15,119 nucleotides of DNA from CBEUVQ01 sp965546615. Lineage in GTDB: Bacteria > Bacillota > Desulfotomaculia > Desulfotomaculales > Desulfohalotomaculaceae. This document shows positions 8,165-15,060 of the stretch, one piece after another; the stretch's first letter is position 1, and each line of letters starts with the position of its first letter. The translations under genes were made by a program, and so were the position numbers. The stretch is from assembly GCA_965546615.1 (NCBI GenBank), contig CBEUVQ010000046.1:1-15119 (forward strand), written 5' to 3'. The notes beneath the pieces are model-generated. The model saw only the letters and a list, made by a program, of their open reading frames with translations, had not been told where the DNA came from and did no database searches.

Positions 8165-8953
8165 ATGGATAACGGAAAAAACTTCACTTCACTGCCCATT
8201 ATCCGGGTTGCCGACGGTAACATCAGCCGCCAACAGGATAACGTAGTACAGGAAGTACCGGTAACGCTGTTTTTAAACGGCGAAGAATTTGTCACGCTGG
8301 TGTGTTCGCCGCAGCATTTAAAAGAGCTGGCGGTAGGTTTTTTATGCTCCGAAGGCGTTCTCTTTGACCAAGCCGACCTGCACGACATCGCCATCGATGA
8401 GCAGCAGGGCTTGGTTTACGTCACCGCTGATGCGGACGAAGCACAAGAGCGGTTTATGAAGCGCTATATTACTTCCTGCTGCGGCCGCGGGCGTTCGGTT
8501 TTTTATTTTGTCAACGACGCCAAGTCGATGAACGTTATCAGCTCGGATATAACCGTCACCCCTCAGCAGATTTGGCAGCTGACAGAAGAATTAGAAGCGC
8601 GTTCCACGCTGTTTCGCAGTACCGGCGGCGTGCATAATGCCGCGCTGTGCACCCCGAATGACATCACCGCCTTTTTTGAAGACATCGGTCGGCACAACGC
8701 GGTGGATAAAATCTTCGGCCACTGCTTTTTAAACAGCATCCCCACCGATGATAAAATTATGGTTTTCAGCGGGCGGATTTCTTCCGAAATTTTAATCAAA
8801 GCGGCGAAAATGGCGGTGCCGGTTTTGGTTTCCCGCTCCGCCCCGACGGCACTGGCGGTACAGATGGCGGACGAGCTGGGCATGACGGTGGTAGGCTTTG
8901 CCCGCGGCAGTCGGCTGAACATTTATGCCCATGATCGGCGGATTGTGCTTTAG
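8165..8953 (+). CDS. fdhD: Formate dehydrogenase accessory sulfurtransferase FdhD
   Basis: FdhD passes sulfur from a cysteine desulfurase to the molybdenum/tungsten bis-MGD cofactor, a step needed for active formate dehydrogenase. The 263-residue protein has the family landmarks: the cysteine loop SCCGRGRS with Cys105-Cys106, TGGVHNAAL, EDIGRHNAVDKIFGH, and SGRISSEILIKAAKM followed by SRSAPTALAVQ. The family's better-known loop in E. coli is CxxC; here the two cysteines are adjacent. I chose ATG at 8165 because GGGGTG lies 7 bases before it; a TTG at 8150 in the same frame lacks a site. The 3' end overlaps the last codons of the convergent DNA-binding protein gene by 3 bases. No formate dehydrogenase gene is visible in the window. 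Confidence 0.94.
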   Translation: MDNGKNFTSLPIIRVADGNISRQQDNVVQEVPVTLFLNGEEFVTLVCSPQHLKELAVGFLCSEGVLFDQADLHDIAIDEQQGLVYVTADADEAQERFMKRYITSCCGRGRSVFYFVNDAKSMNVISSDITVTPQQIWQLTEELEARSTLFRSTGGVHNAALCTPNDITAFFEDIGRHNAVDKIFGHCFLNSIPTDDKIMVFSGRISSEILIKAAKMAVPVLVSRSAPTALAVQMADELGMTVVGFARGSRLNIYAHDRRIVL

Positions 8954-9315
8954 TGCCGCTCGTCATAAAAAACTTCTTTAAATATCCTGTCAATTGCTTC
9001 CGCCGCTTGAGCGGTAAATTTTTGGTAGCAGTCAAGCAGATTTAAAGCGGTGGCGGTAAGTACCGCACCGCCGCCGCTGTTCCCGCCGACATGCGTTTCC
9101 ACCAGTTTAAGATGCCAGTGCTTCTCCGCGGTTTTTATTTTTCCCCACGCCGCGCGGTACGACATGTTCATCTGCCGCGCGGCGGCAGAAATAGAACCGG
9201 TTTGATGAATTAACGCCAGCAGCTCAAACAGCCCTTCGCCAAATATTTTTCCGTCTATCTCCAGCCAAACTTTATGATTTACCCGCAGTCTTTGAGGGTT
9301 AATCATGCTGCTCAT
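8950..9315 (-). CDS. ModE/LysR-type DNA-binding protein without a molybdate-binding domain
   Basis: This is a small transcription-factor-like protein resembling the N-terminal winged-helix domain of the molybdate regulator ModE. The 121-residue product shows a helix-turn-helix near residues 40-62 (GSISAAARQMNMSYRAAWGKIK) followed by the wing GGNSGGGAVLT, which matches the ModE/LysR pattern. The C-terminal molbindin domains of full ModE are absent, so it should not sense molybdate by itself. The neighbouring MoeA fusion or another protein might supply the signal, but that is inference. The start overlaps the end of the upstream moeA-fusion gene by 17 bases, implying translational coupling. ATG at 9315 (used here) or at 9306 is possible and neither has a strong Shine-Dalgarno. 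Likely role: control of Mo genes nearby, perhaps through the mogA-fdhD region. Confidence 0.82.
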   Translation of the reverse strand: MSSMINPQRLRVNHKVWLEIDGKIFGEGLFELLALIHQTGSISAAARQMNMSYRAAWGKIKTAEKHWHLKLVETHVGGNSGGGAVLTATALNLLDCYQKFTAQAAEAIDRIFKEVFYDERH

Positions 9316-11236
9316 CGGAACGCCACATTATTTTTCCGCAGTCGCGCAGATCGTAACCGCCCAGTGCTTCTACCTGCTGCTGAAATTCCGGCAGGCGGAT
9401 GACACTTAAAAGGCGCTGAATAACGGGGGTATCCCAGTATTCCGCCGGAATGCATAAATCGTATCTTTCTTCAACTACGCTGATAAAATCAAGGTCGAGT
9501 GCTTTGGCGGCCGCTTTAATGCCCAGCCCGGCGGAAGCCGCTCCGCCAGCCACCGCTGCCGCCACCGCCATGTGGGTGTATTCTTCGTGCTTGTAGCCGT
9601 GAATTTCTTCCGGGTCGATGCCCAGCTGCTTCAGTTTATAATCCAGCAGTATTCTGGTGCCTGCCCCGCGCTGGCGGTTGACAAAGCTGATGCCGTCTTT
9701 GGTTAAATCCTCCAAGCCGGTGATGTTGTGCGGGTTGCCTTTGGCCACAATTAAGCCCTGCTCGCGGTAAACCAGGTTGACCAGCACCACCGGACGGTTC
9801 GGCAGCAGCCGCTTAATATAGGAAACGTTGTAATCGCCGGTTTCTTCGTCCAGCAGGTGGGTACCGGCACAGTGCGCTTCACCGCGTTTGACCGCCATCA
9901 GCCCTCCTAAGCTGCCCACATGCGCAGACGAAAGAGTTGCTTCAGGATACAATTTGCGCATGAAATTGGCCAAAATATCCAGCGCGATGTCGTGGCTGCC
10001 GATGGCCACCGTGGTTTCGTTGATTTCTTCCGGCGAGCGCTGCAGTTCAACGGTTACCGTTTCGCCCGCCTGCCAGCCTTCGGTGCTGCGGGGCACCCGC
10101 AGAATACCGTCCGCCCGCACCAGCGACATAATCACGCCCGCACCGCGCGATATCGGGGTGGCAATGGTTTTGTCGCCCACCCGGCCCAGCTTTACACGCA
10201 CAAATTCTTCCACCCCAATGGGAGTAACCAGCTTGCGGGAAAGGGTGGCGGTCATTTTCGGTTTGGCGGGCGGCACCGCCCCCAATTTGTGGTAAACCAG
10301 CGGTTTAACAAACAGCTCGCACGCCAGCGCCGCCGATACCGGGTAACCGGGCACGCCAACCACCGGTTTTTTGTTGATTTCGCCCAGTATCACCGGTTTC
10401 GCCGGTCGAATGGCAACACCGTGGGTAAGCACGGTACCCAGCTCGCGCACCAAATCGACGGTGTAATCTTCCCGTCCGGCGGAAGAACCGGCGTTGATGA
10501 CAACGATATCGGCATCTTCCACCGCTTTTAAAATTTGCTGCTTTAACAGCTGATAATCATCAACGGTAATTTCCCGGCGCAGCGGAGTGCCGCCCCATTC
10601 CGCAATCATGCCGCCCAGCACCCGGCTGTTGTATTCAATGATATCGCCGGGTTTCAGCTCGCTGCCGGGCTGCACCAGCTCAGTGCCGGTAGGCAGTACC
10701 GCCACTTTCGGCTTGGGATGCACCGCCACGGTGTTCACCCCGCCCGCCAAAACCGCACCGATATCCACCGGGCGAATGCGGTGGTTGCCGGGCAGTATCA
10801 TTTCGGTGGCCACCACATCTTCGCCGATTTCGCGCACATGCTGCCAAGGGGCGGCGGCAGCGGTAATTTCAAACTGCTCGTCGTCGATAAAGTGCACGTC
10901 TTCAATCATGATTACCGCATCACAGCCCTCCGGTATCGGATCGCCGGTATCCACCATCACCGCCTGCTTGTTCAACTTCAACCGCTTGGGAGTGGTTTCC
11001 GATGCGCCGAAGGTGTCCAGCGAGCGCACCGCCACCCCGTCCATCGCCGAAGCATGATAGTGCGGCGATGAATTCAGCGCATAAACCGGCATGGCGGTAA
11101 CACGGCCCAGCGCATCTTCGGTGCGCACCGTTTCCGGTCGGCCGTGGTTTAGCGCCCCCGTTTCCGTTAAATATTGTATATATTCATCAAGCGCCTCTTC
11201 CCAAGGTTTATCATCTAAATATACATCCCGTTTCAT
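9299..11236 (-). CDS. MoeA molybdenumtransferase fused to a PBP-like (LysR substrate-binding type) domain
   Basis: This 645-residue fusion joins a MoeA-type domain, which hydrolyses adenylated molybdopterin while inserting Mo or W, to a periplasmic-binding-protein-like domain. The MoeA part (about 1-410) has HASAMDGVAV at 61-70, INAGSSAGREDYT near 249, RPAKPVILG and GVPGYPVSAA. The C-terminal part (about 415-640) includes VAIGSHDIALDIL, SAHVGSLGGLMAVKRGEAH, NRQRGAGTRILLDYKL and HMAVAAAVAGGAASAGLGIKAA, as in cytosolic PBP-like ligand-binding domains. No signal peptide is present, so it acts in the cytosol. The architecture is known from anaerobic Bacillota and may sense or deliver molybdate, tungstate or a pterin. 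AAAGGAGA lies 7 bases before the ATG. It follows the other moeA by 14 bases and overlaps the ModE-like gene. Metal specificity is unknown. Confidence 0.9.
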   Translation of the reverse strand: MKRDVYLDDKPWEEALDEYIQYLTETGALNHGRPETVRTEDALGRVTAMPVYALNSSPHYHASAMDGVAVRSLDTFGASETTPKRLKLNKQAVMVDTGDPIPEGCDAVIMIEDVHFIDDEQFEITAAAAPWQHVREIGEDVVATEMILPGNHRIRPVDIGAVLAGGVNTVAVHPKPKVAVLPTGTELVQPGSELKPGDIIEYNSRVLGGMIAEWGGTPLRREITVDDYQLLKQQILKAVEDADIVVINAGSSAGREDYTVDLVRELGTVLTHGVAIRPAKPVILGEINKKPVVGVPGYPVSAALACELFVKPLVYHKLGAVPPAKPKMTATLSRKLVTPIGVEEFVRVKLGRVGDKTIATPISRGAGVIMSLVRADGILRVPRSTEGWQAGETVTVELQRSPEEINETTVAIGSHDIALDILANFMRKLYPEATLSSAHVGSLGGLMAVKRGEAHCAGTHLLDEETGDYNVSYIKRLLPNRPVVLVNLVYREQGLIVAKGNPHNITGLEDLTKDGISFVNRQRGAGTRILLDYKLKQLGIDPEEIHGYKHEEYTHMAVAAAVAGGAASAGLGIKAAAKALDLDFISVVEERYDLCIPAEYWDTPVIQRLLSVIRLPEFQQQVEALGGYDLRDCGKIMWRSDEQHD

Positions 11237-11250
11237 CGCTATCTTCTCCT

Positions 11251-12474
11251 TTAAAACAGCTTAACTTCAACGTACTCTCCCGCCTCAACGCCTTCTCTGC
11301 CTTCGGGAATGTGGGCAATGCCGTCCGCCTTAACCATGGTGCTGATTAGGCCGGATTTACCCAGCACCGGCTCGGCAAACAGTTCACCGTTTTCAGCGTA
11401 CAAGCGCACACGGATAAAGTCTTCCCGGCCGGCGGCGGAACGGGTGTTGCGGGTTAATTTCGCCCGCACCGCTGTCTGCTTGGCGGCGTTGGCATATCCG
11501 CCCCGGCGCACCAGCGGGTCAACCAACAAATCGTACACCACCATTGCGGAAACAGGATGCCCGGGCAGGCCGAACAGCGCTTTGCCGTCAACCGCCGCAC
11601 CGATGGTAGGTTTGCCGGGTTTAATGTTGATGCCGTGAAACAGTATACCGGGGCGGCCGAGTTCATCTATCACCCGGGCGGTGTTATCGCGCCCCCCCAC
11701 CGAGCTGCCGCCCGACACCAGCACAATGTCATTTTCCGCCAGCGCCCCGGCCAGCGTGTCTTTTAATGCGGCAAAATCATCCGGCACAATGCCGTACATT
11801 TTGGGGATACCGCCGCCGTCCGCCACCAATCCGAACAGGGTGTAAGAGTTAATATCCCTCACCTGACCGGGCTTAGGTACCGCATTAGGCGGAATTACCT
11901 CATCCCCGCTGGACACAATGCCCACTTTCAGCCGCGGCAGCACCGGCACTTCGGTAACACCGACCGCCGCCAATATCCCCAAATCCTGCGGGCGCACCCG
12001 CCGGCCGGCGGTCAGCACCACTCCGCCGCTCGGCACATCTTCTCCTCTGCGCACCACATTTTCACCGGGAGCAGCCGGCCTGGTGATGCCGACGGTGCGT
12101 TCATCCAGCGGTTCGGTGTATTCCACCATCACCACCGCATCCGCCCCTGCCGGCAGCATGCCGCCGGTGGGAATGGCCCAGGCCTGTCCGCTTACCAGCT
12201 CACCCACCGGTTCTCTGCCCATCAGCACCTCACCGCCGACATCGAGATAAGCAGGCAGCCCTTCAGATGCGCCAAAAGTATCCGCCGCTTTCACCGCAAA
12301 GCCGTCCATGGTGGAGCGGTGAAAGCCGGGCACATCTTCTTTGGCGGCAACATCTTCCGCCAGCACCCGGCCGAGGCTTTCCAACAGCGGTATTGTTTCG
12401 CCGGCGGGCAGATTAATCTGTTCTGCCAGCACTTTTTTTGCTTGTGCGACCGTTAAAACGTTAAAAAGATCCAT
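11251..12474 (-). CDS. moeA: Molybdopterin molybdenumtransferase MoeA
   Basis: This is a stand-alone MoeA that inserts molybdate (or tungstate) into adenylated molybdopterin, completing Moco. The 407-residue length is typical. Motifs are FHRSTMDGFAV at 51-61 (Asp57 aligns with a conserved family Asp), VVMVEYTEP, VVRRGEDVPSGG, VSGGSSVGGRDNT near 252-264, IKPGKPTIGA and GLPGHPVSAMVVYDLL. The end KADGIAHIPEGREG...AGEYVEVKLF fits the C-terminal beta-barrel domain. A GGGGG site lies 7 bases before the ATG. The gene follows the 59-residue protein by 15 bases and precedes the fused MoeA by 14, forming one operon. Two MoeA-type proteins in tandem could split work between Mo and W, an idea supported only by analogy with other anaerobes. 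Confidence 0.94.
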   Translation of the reverse strand: MDLFNVLTVAQAKKVLAEQINLPAGETIPLLESLGRVLAEDVAAKEDVPGFHRSTMDGFAVKAADTFGASEGLPAYLDVGGEVLMGREPVGELVSGQAWAIPTGGMLPAGADAVVMVEYTEPLDERTVGITRPAAPGENVVRRGEDVPSGGVVLTAGRRVRPQDLGILAAVGVTEVPVLPRLKVGIVSSGDEVIPPNAVPKPGQVRDINSYTLFGLVADGGGIPKMYGIVPDDFAALKDTLAGALAENDIVLVSGGSSVGGRDNTARVIDELGRPGILFHGINIKPGKPTIGAAVDGKALFGLPGHPVSAMVVYDLLVDPLVRRGGYANAAKQTAVRAKLTRNTRSAAGREDFIRVRLYAENGELFAEPVLGKSGLISTMVKADGIAHIPEGREGVEAGEYVEVKLF

Positions 12475-12489
12475 TGATATGCCCCCGTT

Positions 12490-12669
12490 TTAAAAACAGC
12501 CCAACTCACAGGCTTTAATTTTGATATCTAATTTATCTGCCGCTTCACCCACAACGCGCGGCGCCACTTTTAACTCCGCCGCAATTTTACGGGCGGCAGT
12601 GCAGGAAATTTTGCCGTCTTGTGCCGCTTTGCGCACTGCTTCCGCTACATTTTTCGGAATGTCGCTCAT
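12490..12669 (-). CDS. 59-residue cysteine-containing small protein at the head of the Moco operon
   Basis: I do not recognise a named family. The protein is basic and largely helical. The stretch ISCTAARKIAAELKVAPRVV (21-40) resembles a helix-turn-helix, with the helix AVRKAAQDGK before it and AADKLDIKIKA after. It holds three cysteines: Cys23 inside the helix-turn-helix-like part, and Cys54 and Cys58 in the C-terminal CELGCF (C-x3-C). I chose ATG at 12669 because AGGAGG lies 10 bases ahead of it; an in-frame ATG at 12678 would leave only one base between the site and the start. It is the first gene of the operon with moeA, the MoeA fusion and the ModE-like gene. A role in metal or redox sensing, or as a partner of MoeA, is speculation. 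Confidence 0.75.
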   Translation of the reverse strand: MSDIPKNVAEAVRKAAQDGKISCTAARKIAAELKVAPRVVGEAADKLDIKIKACELGCF

Positions 12670-12792
12670 ATTCTGCATACCTCCTGATATTTCTAAAAAT
12701 TGATATTAGTTTATTATTTCATGCTCAGTAAGAAATATCCTGCAAGGAAAAGGCGGCCGCATGCTCTATTACGCCGAAATATTTTAAGTGCA

Positions 12793-12844
12793 GGCAGCAC
12801 TCTGCCCCGCTGTGTCAGCTGAATTACATTTTTATTTAAAAATG
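12793..12844. repeat. Two short hairpin-forming palindromes in the 12670-12920 gap
   Basis: GGCAG-CACT-CTGCC (12793-12806) is a perfect 5-bp stem with a 4-base loop. CATTTTTA-TT-TAAAAATG (12827-12844) is an 8-bp palindrome. They lie upstream of the promoter for the 66-residue gene. Neither has the terminator pattern of a GC stem plus T-run. The remaining gap shows no gene. Confidence 0.4.
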
Positions 12845-12852
12845 ACTTTATT

Positions 12853-12882
12853 TTTACGCTCAAATTGATTATACTATACAAT
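12853..12882 (+). promoter_or_regulatory. Candidate promoter of the 66-residue gene
   Basis: TTTACG (12853-12858) and TACAAT (12877-12882) are separated by 18 bases. This would start transcription near 12889, about 30 bases before the ATG. TATACT overlaps at 12872 as an alternative -10. Confidence 0.5.
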
Positions 12883-12920
12883 AACAATGTGATTACTTTC
12901 GCAAGCGGGGTGGTTGATAT

Positions 12921-13121
12921 ATGAATTTATACAAAGCCATTGAAATGCTGAACATGTCGGGATTTAAGGCACTGCCGGTACCGGGAACGGCCAACTACAA
13001 CGTTACCTTTCCCAACGGTCAAACCACCACTCTCAAAGAAAAACAGCTGCTGCAGCTGGTACGCCAAGCCAACGACGGTTCCGGTGATATCCGCTCAATC
13101 GTTCAACAGCTGAGTATGTAA
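12921..13121 (+). CDS. 66-residue protein of unknown function
   Basis: I do not recognise this protein. It is soluble and mildly basic, with no signal peptide, membrane segment or cysteine. An N-terminal helix (NLYKAIEMLNMSGF, 2-15) is followed by a beta-like part with YNVTFPNGQTTTL (26-38) and a C-terminal helix (KEKQLLQLVRQAN, 39-51). GGGGTGG lies about 8 bases before the ATG. It has its own candidate promoter and a strong intrinsic terminator, so it looks like a real stand-alone gene, and codon use is like its neighbours. The compact alpha-beta-alpha layout would suit a small DNA-, RNA- or protein-binding module, but nothing more specific can be said. Confidence 0.7.
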   Translation: MNLYKAIEMLNMSGFKALPVPGTANYNVTFPNGQTTTLKEKQLLQLVRQANDGSGDIRSIVQQLSM

Positions 13122-13144
13122 AATCAAAAACAATTTTGTCGGTC

Positions 13145-13178
13145 AGACTGTCGATAAAATCGGCAGTCTTTTTGTTTT
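13145..13178 (+). terminator. Intrinsic terminator after the 66-residue gene
   Basis: AGACTGTCGAT and ATCGGCAGTCT form an 11-bp stem (one G-T wobble) around AAA, followed by TTTTTGTTTTT. It lies 24 bases past the stop codon. Confidence 0.9.
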
Positions 13179-13379
13179 TATTATACAATTATTCAGGACT
13201 GCCGCCGCTTTTGTCACTGCTTTCACTAATTTTGGCGAAATAAGACGAAATAAAAAAATATAATTTTAATTTTTTATGATAAAATTAACAGCGGGTTTGC
13301 TGCTGCATGTGCTTTTGGCATGAAAATTGCACTGTATTTTTATCAGCAATACTATAAAATTAACAAAGTTGGTGACATC

Positions 13380-14135
13380 ATGTACGAATGGTTATTTGCC
13401 GGAGCAATTGTTTTTACCGCCGCAGTGCTGCAGTCCGCCGTCGGTTTTGGCTTTGCGGTGGTGGCAACCCCGCTGCTGCTGATGGTTTTTGATTCGCGCG
13501 ATGTAATTCAAATAAGCATTCTGCTTTCTGCAGCCATCGCGCTGCTGCTGCTGCCGAAAATAATTAAGGAAGTGGATGCAGTGCTGCTGAAAAGATTATT
13601 TGTCGGCAGTTTGTTCGGCATCCCGGTCGGCTTATTTTTCTTTGCTTATGTCAGCTTAAATATCATTAAGCTCACCGTCGGCATTGTGGTGATATTAATC
13701 GGCGCTTTTTTATTTTTTTGGGGGCTTAAAAACAGCGCCGGCCGCCGGCAGCCCGACAGCGGCAGTGCCTCCGGCGGCAGAGCGGCGGAGCTGTCGGTAG
13801 GGCTGCTGTCCGGCGTGTTAACCGCCGGCATCGGCATGCCGGGTATTCCGCTTTCTATCTATTTTAATCTTCAAAACACCGCAAAAGCGGTGGTGAGAAG
13901 TACCACGCTGGCGTTTTTTATCGGTGTTTATACCGTCACTGTTATTGGCCAGATGTTAACGGTAAAATTCAGCAGCAGTGCCGTTACCGGCGCGCTGCTG
14001 CTCGCACCGGCGCTGGTGACAGGTATAGTGGTCGGCAACATACTGCACTATCGCCTTAATCAGCGGCTGTTTCAGCTGATTATCAATATTGTGCTGCTGT
14101 ACACCGGCATATCTATGGTAGTTAAGGTACTTTAG
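13380..14135 (+). CDS. TauE/SafE (TSUP) family membrane transporter
   Basis: This is a membrane protein of the 4-toluene sulfonate uptake permease family, whose members export sulfite, sulfoacetate or other organosulfur anions. The 251-residue product has about eight hydrophobic segments in two repeats. The first repeat begins AVLQSAVGFGFAVVATPLLLM (residues 15-35), the second GLLSGVLTAGIGMPGIPLSIYF (about 141-162). Both carry the G-x-G/G-x-P pattern typical of the family. I prefer ATG at 13380 over one at 13320. The latter has no Shine-Dalgarno, adds a non-membrane tail, and coincides with a possible -35 (TTGGCA, 13315-13320) whose transcript would start after it. GGTG precedes 13380, a weak site. 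Substrate is unknown; cysK, 8 kb away, is the only sulfur gene nearby. Confidence 0.85.
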   Translation: MYEWLFAGAIVFTAAVLQSAVGFGFAVVATPLLLMVFDSRDVIQISILLSAAIALLLLPKIIKEVDAVLLKRLFVGSLFGIPVGLFFFAYVSLNIIKLTVGIVVILIGAFLFFWGLKNSAGRRQPDSGSASGGRAAELSVGLLSGVLTAGIGMPGIPLSIYFNLQNTAKAVVRSTTLAFFIGVYTVTVIGQMLTVKFSSSAVTGALLLAPALVTGIVVGNILHYRLNQRLFQLIINIVLLYTGISMVVKVL

Positions 14136-14148
14136 CGGAATTTCAGCA

Positions 14149-14184
14149 AAAAAACCTTCCCGCACACAAGCGGGAAGGTTTTTT
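14149..14184. terminator. Bidirectional intrinsic terminator between the TSUP gene and the amidohydrolase gene
   Basis: AAAAAACCTTCCCGC (14149-14163) and GCGGGAAGGTTTTTT (14170-14184) are exact reverse complements around a 6-base loop. Each strand ends in six T, so it can stop transcription from both converging genes. Confidence 0.95.
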
Positions 14185-14210
14185 ATGTCCGCACAAACAA
14201 AAGTTAGGCG

Positions 14211-15047
14211 CTAATCAGCCAAACCCAGCACCCGGGCGGCGTTGGCGTACATCACTTTCTGCCGCACTTCATCGGTGAAAGGCAGCTTTTTATAGACTTC
14301 CAGCGCGTCTTTAAAGTCAACAAACGGATGGGCGCTGGCATATAACAGTTTGTCGGGAATGACGGTATTGGCCGCCTGCACATAAGCCTCCGCCTGAGGA
14401 AGCTGTTCGTATTCCGAAATATCCAAATAAACGTTGGCATTGCGCTGGGCAACGAAGATTGCTTCGTTAACCCACGGGTAACCGCCGTGACTGATAATAA
14501 TTTTTAATTCCGGAAAGTCCCGCGCCACAAAGTCAATATATCTGGGAGCAACATGGTCAATCACCGCATTGGGCACCAGCGTTGCCGGGCCGGTGGTAAT
14601 GACAATGGGAATATTCAATTCGCAGCATTTGGCATAAATGGGATAATATTTGGCGTCATTGGCATAAATCTGCGCTAAATACGGGTCTATCGCCGCACCC
14701 TTTAAACCGTATTCCGCCACCGCTTGTTTCAGCTCGGCAATGGCTGCCATGCCTTTGTGGGGGTCTAAACCGGCAAAGCCGATAAATTTTTCGGGATATT
14801 TGCCGACAAACTCAATTACGCTGGCGTTGTTTGATTTGGAGCGATAGGTGGTTTCAGAATCCCGGCCGGTAATTACCGCCCGCTCGACATTGTACTGATC
14901 CATATCCGCCACAATTTCAGCCAATGTTTGCGGCTTCATTTTGGAAAAATCAATAGCGGCACACAACCCTTTAAACATACCGCTGTTGGCAATGCCGTCC
15001 ATCGTTTCGGCAGTGTTGGGACGAAATCTAAAGTCAATTACTTTCAT
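14211..15047 (-). CDS. Amidohydrolase-fold (Amidohydro_2, ACMSD-like) protein lacking most metal ligands
   Basis: This is a TIM-barrel protein of the amidohydrolase-2 family, 278 residues. Typical features are the N-terminal strand MKVIDFRFRP, FIGFAGLDP, LKGAAIDPY, ISHGGYPW near 185-192, and the C-terminal NAARVLGL. The metal-binding residues are mostly gone: the usual HxH after strand 1 reads Arg7-Phe-Arg9, the strand-5 His is Thr151 (ITTGP), and the Asp of the SDYP-type motif is Ala239 (YASAHPF). Only His187 remains. It may therefore be non-catalytic, use another chemistry, or bind a ligand. I chose ATG at 15047 because GGGAG lies 8 bases before it; the in-frame ATG at 15056 directly abuts that site. 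It starts 13 bases after the stop of an upstream gene on the same strand, so the two likely share an operon and perhaps a pathway. Confidence 0.82.
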   Translation of the reverse strand: MKVIDFRFRPNTAETMDGIANSGMFKGLCAAIDFSKMKPQTLAEIVADMDQYNVERAVITGRDSETTYRSKSNNASVIEFVGKYPEKFIGFAGLDPHKGMAAIAELKQAVAEYGLKGAAIDPYLAQIYANDAKYYPIYAKCCELNIPIVITTGPATLVPNAVIDHVAPRYIDFVARDFPELKIIISHGGYPWVNEAIFVAQRNANVYLDISEYEQLPQAEAYVQAANTVIPDKLLYASAHPFVDFKDALEVYKKLPFTDEVRQKVMYANAARVLGLAD

Positions 15048-15060
15048 TTTTTCCATCTCC

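Noticed and set aside
9920..10531. Open frame of 203 codons on the plus strand
   Set aside because: It is antisense to the MoeA fusion, has arginine/histidine/glycine-rich composition without a domain, and no ribosome binding site was evident.
12704..12920. Possible Moco riboswitch or other structured leader
   Set aside because: Only short hairpins are visible and I could not recognise the multi-stem Moco RNA pattern on either strand. A covariance-model search would be needed to settle it.
13320..13379. Upstream ATG extending the TSUP transporter by 20 residues
   Set aside because: No ribosome binding site, a non-membrane extension rich in Tyr/Lys, and overlap with a possible promoter. The ATG at 13380 gives the usual family length.
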